A stretch of DNA of 64,000 nt from contig JARUPY010000407.1 in the NCBI GenBank assembly GCA_029817715.1, positions 186,001-250,000 of the forward strand, in the 5' to 3' direction. Position 1 is the first letter of the stretch; the number at the start of each line of letters is the position of its first letter. Positions 57,007 to 64,000 of the stretch are shown in pieces. Position numbers and translations under genes: made by a program. This DNA comes from Melastoma dodecandrum (taxonomy: Eukaryota; Streptophyta; Magnoliopsida; Myrtales; Melastomataceae). The notes under the pieces were generated by a model, which was given only the letters and a program-made list of their open reading frames with translations, was not told the origin of the DNA and searched no databases.

Positions 57007-57749
57007 TGTTTAACAACAGAAATTCTGTGCCACAGATCTGGGTCCCATCTGTGGATCAACGGTCCAGAATGCAGGCCCAAAGGATGGGAATCCAGTAAGG
57101 AGGTGGCAATGGAAACACACTAGGCGAAAGCTTGTTGGGCGAAACAACCACCAAGTAACAAGGACATCAGGCGACGGGTGACAAGGGACAGCGGAAGCGA
57201 CAAGCAACAATTGGTTGAGTGAGACGAGCGAGGAAACTCTAAGGCGAAGGCCAATGGGTGACACGATCGATCAACTTAGCTGTTAAGGAAGACTCCAAAA
57301 GATCTCAGGATACGGAAGGAGATTGTTGCCAAGATGACTCATATCAAAGGGAAATATTCCATGGAGACCGGCAGCAAATGAAGCGTAATATATGTGCAAT
57401 ATTTCTTTACCATATATAAGTAGGTCTAGCTTAGTATAAATACTTGTTCTTAGGCATTGTATAAACACACATCTCTATAGACGGACATATTGTCAATTTA
57501 TCTTTTCAAGCATTCTAGCGTTCAAGCTCTCTTTGTGCTCATGCGTTCCTGCTCACTTCCGAAGGCATCGTCGATGGCATCCGTAAGTGCTTCCACTTAA
57601 GGCTGCCCATCCGCTGTCTTCCCTCTCTTCTTTTATTTCATGCGCCGACCACACATTCAACGAATTCTCCGGGCACCAGTTGTCCGTAGTGCCAGAGATT
57701 TCCGACGTGTTTGGATCCGGCTTGTCCGCAGTCACCTTCGGAGCGAACA
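57007..57749 (+). repeat. 3' LTR of the Tat-type element
   Basis: 743 bp, TGTTTAACAACAG to GAGCGAACA. The outer 110 and 145 bp match the short 5' LTR; the middle 485 bp are unique to this copy. Confidence 0.87.
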
Positions 57750-57950
57750 GGGGGAAAAGGACAAAAGGAGAGAGGGGAGAGGGAGAAAGGATAGAGGAGA
57801 AGAGGAAGAGGAAGGAAGGGGCGTGCAGAGAAAGGGGAAGGAGGGGAGAGAGAGAGAGAGAGAAGAAAAGGAGAGAGGGGAAAGGGGAGAAGGGGGAGGG
57901 GCCTGCGGAGAGGGGAGAGGCGTGCGGAGAGGCAAGAGGAAAAAAATTAA
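57750..57950 (+). repeat. G/A-only (polypurine) tract
   Basis: About 190 bases with very few pyrimidines (ggggaaaagg, gagagagaga, ggggag words). With the purine run at 43350-43369 on the other side, it is the disrupted target of the Tat insertion. Confidence 0.85.
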
Positions 57951-57954
57951 GCAG

Positions 57955-58105
57955 GGGAAGACAGGTTTAACCCGCCTTTGCTTAGGTGGCATGTTTTAAA
58001 AACTCGTCTTTTTTGTAAATTGAAAGACGGCTAGTGAATACAAATTAGGTATTTTGGAAACTTCGATCGTATTTTACAAATTTTTTTAAAACTAAATGTA
58101 TATTC
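57955..58105 (+). repeat. inverted copy of 43190-43340 flanking the Tat element
   Basis: The text 'ggtattttggaaacttcgatcgtattttacaaa' (given here in two runs: ggtattttggaaactt and cgtattttacaaa) matches the reverse complement of about 43200-43262 at roughly 85 % by eye. The Tat element therefore lies inside an older structure with inverted ends. Confidence 0.65.
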
Positions 58106-58109
58106 GTAC

Positions 58110-59640
58110 CCACGCACTTAACCCTCCCCCGATAAGGGCATGGACATAGTCAAAACTGGAATTTTGGACAAAAATAACTCCCAGGCATGGCCGAAAAATT
58201 TAGCGAAATACCCTAAAAAGAGTCGTCACTTGGACACTATAATATGCGAAAGAGTCCCTCGAAAGACACGTTTATTAATTTTTACCGGTCTCTATAATTC
58301 CAACTTATCTATGCATTCACCCTCGTAAGGTATTTCATCATCAAAATTATTGTTATTATTATTATTATTGATAATTTGCAACACAATTATCATGTATAAT
58401 TACTTATTGTTATTATGAAACGAGGAATCAAGTTAAATTGTTGTGTTTTATTGGTGGTTAGGGGTGACAATTCATGTAATTTATATCGTAAATGTGTCGT
58501 GTTTCGACTGAGTTATACATGTTAATCCGTTTAAAATATATATTACATATTATGTTTTATAAAGTCAGAAATTAACTTAAAAATATATTCTGCCTTGCGA
58601 TTCTACCTTCAATTCAATCACATCATCATCATTCACTAATTTTATATCTCATCAAACCGAATAATATGATTCTGAAGACATGGCTTGTGTTAAATCGTTC
58701 ACCCGTAAAATTTCAGAATGAACAAAGGAAAATATGATATAAAAATAATAACACGATTAAATTTTAGCCTTGAATCCGCGTCGACCCTTGAATTCTTCCG
58801 CCGCAACAAATTTCAGCTGAGATTATGTTTAGACTAACTATCGTCTTAAGAAAATAATTATCTCGAAACATCTTCTATTAGCATCCTTAAGGCAAAGGAT
58901 CGTTTATTTTAATTTTTACGAGGATCGTTTTTTGACCGTTTTGGCCCCCCGAACCTACCTCCGTAGCATGGCGATTCCTGTCCATCGGCCCTGTGGGCGT
59001 CTCGAGATGACCTTTCATCGCCCCCTGAGTGACTCTCTCTTTATAGTTAGCACTTGAGCGGTTTTCTATCTTCACGATTGAAGGTTGGGTGGGTAATGGC
59101 ACCGACAACCGTCTCAAATGCAATCCGCATCGACCCTCGCACGATCCTTCGTGAGCTTCATCCACCCACTACTAAAGCTCAACTCCAATATTTAACAACC
59201 ACTTATAGGCCTCATTTGATGTCCTCCACCCTCTCCCCTGTATCACCCTCGCGTCAATCTAAGAAGTCTGATTTTGGGCATATGAGGCACCCATCTATGG
59301 TCCGTACTTGTCACAACTCGACATCCACTTACACGTTCTTTTACTTGCATACGAATACTCATCTTAGTTACTCATTTAACAACATGTGCAAGGCGTATTT
59401 ACATATTTAGAAATTATAAAAAGTCGGGTCATTACATGTTTGGCTAGAAGAAGCCGCGGAAGCTGAGATTATGATCATGATAATTAGAATGTTTCTTCTA
59501 TAATGCCCCATATGCGTATTACATTAGACAGAAACCGGGGGGCATTATTTCAATCTGGGAAGGAAGTAAAGTAGGATTGGATCAGGATAGTCTCCATCTC
59601 TTTAGAAATGTAAAGTCTCCACGAGATAAAATCTTTATTT
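58110..59640. other. intergenic DNA, no gene seen
   Basis: AT-rich to about 58,860, with a TTATTA microsatellite at 58350-58370. A minus-strand open frame at 58887-59165 and a plus frame at 59054-59410 have no recognised domain. Confidence 0.5.
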
Positions 59641-60100
59641 TCCCGAGTGGCAATTTTATAATTGATATTCTAAAATTACTCTAATGTCATTAATCTAACG
59701 TATTTAGAAATAAATAACTTATTAAGATTTTTAATTTATGGTTTAACATTTTCGTATTTATTGTTTAACCTTTAGGGTTTAAATTTTCAGTTTATATATT
59801 TTGGAATTAACTATGATTTATTATTTATAGTTTAATGTTTAGTGTTTATGATAAAACATTTAGTGTAATAATATTTTAATTTTAGGATTAATTGTTTGAA
59901 ATTTATGATTCATTTTGGTTTACCTTTTCATTTCTATTAAATTATTAATTGAACAAATTAAATTTGATTAAAAATTAAAATATAATAAGATGGAAGAATT
60001 TTAACTATATCATCCGTTATTAATTGACAAAATCTAAACTTGGTTGAAATAATAGAGAAACGTACTAAAAATAATATCAATTTTATTCTTATCATAATTC
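59640..60100 (-). repeat. possible inverted, diverged R1 copy
   Basis: Words such as 'tttagggttt', 'ggtttaac' and 'tagtgttta' appear here in the reverse sense to those of 60420-60900, and flanking AT-rich text is similar. Divergence is high, so membership in the R1 family is tentative. Confidence 0.35.
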
Positions 60101-60235
60101 CTGATTGGAGGTGGGGAGGGGGGTTGGTGTGATTGAGATAATGACGAGAGTAAACGAGGTCGGGAATTGGGTATTGGTGGTGGCGGGGCAGAAGTGCTTG
60201 CCAACTGATATCACATCCGTCCCGCTCTGTTAAAT

Positions 60236-61048
60236 GTCTTCCTATTTTCAATGAAATGGGGAGTATTCATGACTAAGATTTATTCCATTTTTAATTTAGT
60301 AATTGTCAATTTTATTATCTTATGTTATTTTAGTTACAATAAGGCAAAATTGACATTATTCTATGCAGCTCATTATTTTATAGTTTTAAATTTTTTGAAT
60401 AACACATTTAATTAATAACATAGTATTAAATCATAAACTCTAAAAAAAACAAACCCAAAACCTTAAAAAATCAAATCTTAAATCATAAACTATAAAAGTT
60501 AAAAACCTAAAATCCTAAGAGCCCGTTTGGTTTCCAGGATGAAAATTCCATACGAAATGGAGTGTGAAGGGAGAAAAAATATAGTGACTGCGAAGGAATC
60601 AACTCAAAAAATAATGTTTTGAGTTGATTCCATTTCATTCCCCTTCTACTCTTTATCCTTGAACTAAACACGCCAATGTTTTAAGCGTTTCCCTTCCTAA
60701 TCACTATATTTTTTCTCCATTTCCATTCCATTCCGTTCGAAATTCCATTCCGAAAACCAAACATGCTAATCAAATCGTAAACCTTAAACCCTAAATCCGT
60801 TAAATCTTAAACATACCCTAAATACTAAATATTAAACTAAGTAAACATTAAGCCATAAATCTTAAACTCTAAATGTTAAACTATAAAAAATTTTAAATAA
60901 CGATATTAAACAATGAACTATATTAGTTTATTTATTGTTAATATATTAAAGGAAATAATTTATTAACTTCAGTAATTCGATAATGCTAAAAATCGGATTA
61001 AAAAAATTAATCTCACCACTCTCCATATTTCGGAAAGGATCCTAATCC
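60236..61048 (+). repeat. AT-rich repeat family R1, copy 2 (with nested MITE)
   Basis: Matches 1665-2300 in order: 'tgaaatggggagtat', 'tttaatttagtaattg', 'ttatgttattttagtta', 'aaaattgacattatt', the aaaccttaaa words and 'aataatttattaacttc'. The PIF/Harbinger-type MITE at 60519-60766 interrupts it. It ends near GGAAAGGATCCTAATCC (61032-61048). Confidence 0.55.
60519..60766 (+). mobile_element. PIF/Harbinger (Tourist)-type MITE, 248 bp
   Basis: Ends GAGCCCGTTTGGTTT and (inverted) GCATGTTTGGTTT, with TAA on both sides (60516-60518 and 60767-60769) as the 3-bp duplication typical of the superfamily. The middle holds a perfect 15-bp hairpin (GGAATCAACTCAAAA, 60595-60609, with its inverse at 60617-60631). 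Confidence 0.78.
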
Positions 61049-61315
61049 CAAAATCTGGCCCTTATCCTGTGTCCCCCCTTCCTCTTACCTGAATGGGTTT
61101 TTTTACCTTTCGTTGGAAAGGCGCGGAGGATGGATACCTTCTTATGGGCCTTAGGCCCATTTCATACAGGCCCACTAAAATAAAAGCCCGGCCCAGGTAG
61201 GAGGACGGGTTCTTTCTTCCTCAATGCCCGGGAAATTTGGATCTCCGAATTGCCCGCCTGTTGCCTAACAGGAGGAGTGTGGGAGGAAGGAAGGGGGAGG
61301 CACCCACGTTCTAGG

Positions 61316-62461
61316 ATGGGTCGTTCTTCCTCCAGGAAATGGGTCGCCCTCGTCACCTCCCTCTCCTCCGCCGCCTACATCCTCCTCGTCCTCCTCCAAG
61401 CCCCCCTTTTCAGGTATTCCTAACCTAATCGCCTCGTCTTTCACTCGCAACCGTCTTCTCTCGTGAGACTGCGTCCCTCCCGTTAGCTTCGATCCCAACG
61501 GCGGCTGTGCGTCGCCTTCGCCACCGTTTCCTTTTAATTGGAGTCTTTCAGAAAGATATTTGGCGGCTGCCGCCGTTGTTGGCGGTTTTGACAATGCAGG
61601 ACGTCCTTGAAATTTATGTCTTTCTCCCGCAGTGCTCCTTGTAGGATAGGGATATGCGTAACACCTGTAGAGTTTACGTCGTCGCTAATGATGACGAGCG
61701 AGTTGCTCCCCCTGACTGCAGAGGTGGTCAAGGCGCTTCTCTACCCTGGAGCCCTTGCATCTGCTCTCTTGCACGGTGACAAGCTTCCGAGCTATGGTCG
61801 TTTGCTTGAATCGTATAACCTCGGCGACATTGACCAGGTCCCGGCCCTGATGGATCTTCGACGTATTGAGGTAAGGAAGGAGTTTTGAGCTCGTCATCTC
61901 CTATGTCCTGGCGTCCTATGATTTGCCCCATTATAACAGAACCCCATGTGGATATCCACCTGACAACGCTGATTGCATGGTCGTCCTTGCCTCCTTATCC
62001 GATTTCTGATTCTATTCTATGCCTAGGGATTTCTCGATGCAGCCATTAGTCCACGATGCTTTTCATCTTCTTCCATTTACGTTTGAGCAAAGTGTGCCAG
62101 AAGATTGCTCTTTGTGGTGCTCACGTTGATCATGGACCATTTTCAGATCCTCGCAGGTAGCTACTTCATGGTGATGGGTGCTCTTCTGAGTTTGGTAAAG
62201 CCAGTGAGGATGAGTTTCTTCGGGACCCTCCTGGTGACCTGGGGCTTGACCAAGGAAGTTCTTTTCAGGCGCTATGCTTACTGCAACTCCATGCAAGCCG
62301 TCCGTATATATCCCACCATGCTACTCGCAGTGGCATCCGCTTTCTTCTCGATGAGAGGTGACGCGAGAAGGATCATACGCCTTTGTAGGAAGAGGGCTAA
62401 GAATAGGAGGTCGATGACCTCGGGAAAAGAAAAGAAGATTGGAAGCAGAGGACTTACATAG
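61316..62461 (+). CDS. plant membrane protein of unknown function
   Basis: Three exons: 61316-61413, 61633-61870 and 62147-62461, all GT-AG, phases agree, 216 residues. Residues about 9-32 are hydrophobic (WVALVTSLSSAAYILLVLLQ), and two or three more hydrophobic helices follow (VVKALLYPGALASALLHG; SYFMVMGALLSLVK and FFGTLLVTWGL; YPTMLLAVASAFFS). The C-terminus is strongly basic (RRIIRLCRKRAKNRRS...KKIG). I do not recognise a named family, though the sequence looks like a conserved, expressed plant gene with regular codon use. It is probably an integral membrane protein; the organelle is not evident. Confidence 0.82.
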
Positions 62462-63447
62462 CTGGCAGCAGGTACTTTAGGTTTCTTTTCATTGGCAAGA
62501 TTCGTGCCATTCTAGGAACAGGATGACCTTTTACTGGTGGAAGTGTAAATAAATCTAGGCACATGATTTTTTTATCAATAGGAATCCTTTGGGCAAACTT
62601 TTGCAGCACAGTTCCTGGCGTGTTACTCATATATTTCTGTAAGCTTGGTCTTTGTAGCAAAGATGACCCTTTAGAAATGAATCAATCTTGAAGCCTCATT
62701 TTACGAAACAAGTGCCTCGAGCGCAGCCCTTTTAAAGGGTGTTGCTTTCCCTGGGAAAAGAGTGTTGTAGTCCAAAGGGACATTACATTACACCACATGG
62801 GGGCATTTTGTTTCTTTGATTTCTTTTCGTTTGATGATGGTGCATGAAGCAAACTTAAAAGGGGGAGTTGGACCTTGGACTAGGAGGAATCTCTGTCATT
62901 AAAGGTAAAGGGGAAAGCAGCAAACCCTCCCATTGATTAACTAAAGTCCTTTTTGAGTCCAAGGAGGATGATTCGACAGATGCTCTTTATCTTTTGTTGG
63001 GGGAGGGTGACAGACACTAGACAGCCTTTGTAACTTGTGCTTTTACATGTTGGTCCATGCATGAAAGTGGAATCACCTTATTGAAACAGACATTTTATTT
63101 GGTCAAAGTTGATTTGTGGGGGTATCCCAAAGTGTGATCCTGAGGTGATTTTTAAAGCCAAGTCCTGTGCAGAACACAGGTGTTCTTCTTTTCATGGCAA
63201 CTTGGGAGGCACAAACACATTAGATTAGAACAGAAGGGGAGGATTATAGAAAAGGAAGTGCAAGCTACATTCGACAGACAAAATGACATGAAGTCCTAGA
63301 GAAACAGATGATTAAATCGTCCAGGAAATGAGGCTCTACTAAAACTCTCTGTAATAGGGGAAAAAGAAGCACAACCCTCACATTATACTCAAAAGGTAGA
63401 AGACACAAGAAAATCTCTGCTGACAGGGGGAACAAAACATCTCTTCT
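62462..63447. other. convergent 3' flanks, no further gene seen
   Basis: Holds the 3' UTRs of the unknown membrane protein gene (+) and the zinc-finger gene (-). No repeat or RNA gene recognised. Confidence 0.5.
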
Positions 63448-64000
63448 CTAGTACATCCTGTTCGAGGAGTCCCTCGGCGCGCTGCACCTGAAACACTCCA
63501 TCCTGCTTGCAAAGTTATGCTCATTGCAACCTAACCTGAATCGTTTCGCGTCGTTAGCCGCTTTTTTCCTTAAAGTAAAGACAGCAGAAAGAATGTACCC
63601 TGGAGGGCACGTCCTTTATATGATCGTCTTACCTGGTGCAAATCCAATCTCCAGATTTCCAGCCGGAGCGGCCGCTGCCCCCGCCGCTGCCTCCCCCGGC
63701 ATAAGCCCTGGAGAAGTCGAACCTGCAGCCGGCGGAGGAGTCGTCCTTGAACGCGCCGCACTTGAAGCAGGTTGAGCGGTTAGCGAAGTTGTGAGTGCCG
63801 CAGTTGCCAACGGCACAGTACCAGTCCCCAGGACGGACATCGGAGCCGGTGTAACCGAAGGAGCCCCCGGCAGGGGGCCTGCCGGCGCTGAAGCCGGAAG
63901 GGAAGTCCCCAAACAGCTTGGGGTCGCCGCAACGCTGGCAGGTGTCCCTGCGCTGGAAGTTAAGGTGCTGGCATGATCTGCAGTTCCAGTCTCCGATCCT
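63448..64000 (-). CDS. RanBP2-type zinc-finger protein, C-terminal part (5' end outside the window)
   Basis: Two exons on the minus strand: the window edge to 63633 (donor GTAAGACG) and 63535-63448 (stop TAG), phases agree. Three RanBP2-type fingers of the pattern W-x-C-x(2-4)-C-x3-N-x6-C-x2-C are visible: DWNCRSCQHLNFQRRDTCQRC less its last residue, DWYCAVGNCGTHNFANRSTC and DWICTRLGCNEHNFASRMEC. Between fingers lie Gly-rich linkers (SGRSGWKSG). Proteins of this small plant group bind single-stranded RNA (or ubiquitin) and several act in nuclear or organelle RNA processing. The number of fingers and paralogue cannot be fixed from the part seen. Confidence 0.88.

Larger units (their letters stand above)
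43370..57749 (+). mobile_element. decayed Tat-lineage Ty3/gypsy retrotransposon
   Basis: LTRs, PPT (ttaagggggg before 57007) and the order gag - protease - RT - RNase H - second RNase H - integrase - non-coding zone with an antisense PMD ORF identify a Tat-type gypsy element. The extra RNase H after RT (FDGSSNKFGAGVGV...) is the mark of the Tat branch. Numerous stops and shifts break every domain, so it is dead. It contains a later 2-kb insertion at 48227-50212. The element went into a purine-rich tract. Confidence 0.9.

Noticed and set aside
63616..63912. Ala/Pro-rich minus-strand open frame
   Set aside because: Another frame of the RanBP2 zinc-finger exon, whose true frame shows the cysteine pattern.
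1..64000. CRISPR arrays, bacterial-type operons, rRNA genes
   Set aside because: None seen; the gene structure is that of a plant nuclear genome and the regular repeats are transposon-related.

Overview
The window is nuclear DNA of a flowering plant. Genes are split by short GT-AG introns, the proteins are plant-specific, and plant LTR retrotransposons, a Mutator-like element and MITEs fill the space between them. The species or order cannot be told. The order EPFL - DUF4050 - LOLITA - peptide deformylase 1A - MASS-like recalls, from memory, the Arabidopsis At1g15350-At1g15400 block and its At1g80 duplicate.

Layout. 1-2.6 kb: AT-rich repeats. 2.7-3.1 kb: an EPF-like secreted peptide gene (-). 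4.3-5.3 kb: exons of a DUF4050/Gag1-like clamp gene (-). 5.5-21.8 kb: a decayed Ty1/copia element (+) split by a very young, apparently complete Athila-type Ty3/gypsy element (7640-18843, LTRs of 1293 bp that differ at two sites by eye). 22.7-26.1 kb: phospholipase D alpha (-). 26.4-32.2 kb: a decayed Mutator-like element (MULE) with a transposase remnant and a plant-mobile-domain (PMD) pseudogene; a 538-bp hAT-type MITE holding a tRNA-Met-like sequence sits inside it. 33.0-34.3 kb: LOLITA (+). 34.7-36.7 kb: O-fucosyltransferase (-). 37.3-38.9 kb: Alba protein (-). 39.1-40.6 kb: peptide deformylase 1A pseudogene (+). 41.7-42.2 kb: MASS/MAPK-substrate protein (-). 43.4-57.7 kb: a badly decayed Tat-type Ty3/gypsy element with an antisense PMD/coiled-coil ORF and a 2-kb insertion inside its reverse transcriptase. 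58-61 kb: AT-rich repeats with a PIF/Harbinger-type MITE. 61.3-62.5 kb: an unknown membrane protein gene (+). 63.4-64 kb: the 3' end of a RanBP2-type zinc-finger gene (-).

The cellular genes look like ordinary housekeeping or developmental genes and are not an operon or pathway; EPFL peptides and MASS proteins both act in MAPK-linked epidermal patterning in Arabidopsis. The most notable points are the three-level nesting of mobile elements, the palindrome CGCAGCTGCG repeated 20 times in the young Athila element, PMD genes carried by two unrelated transposon classes in one window, and decay of the deformylase gene beside intact neighbours. Exon borders were placed by eye from splice signals, phase and family similarity.
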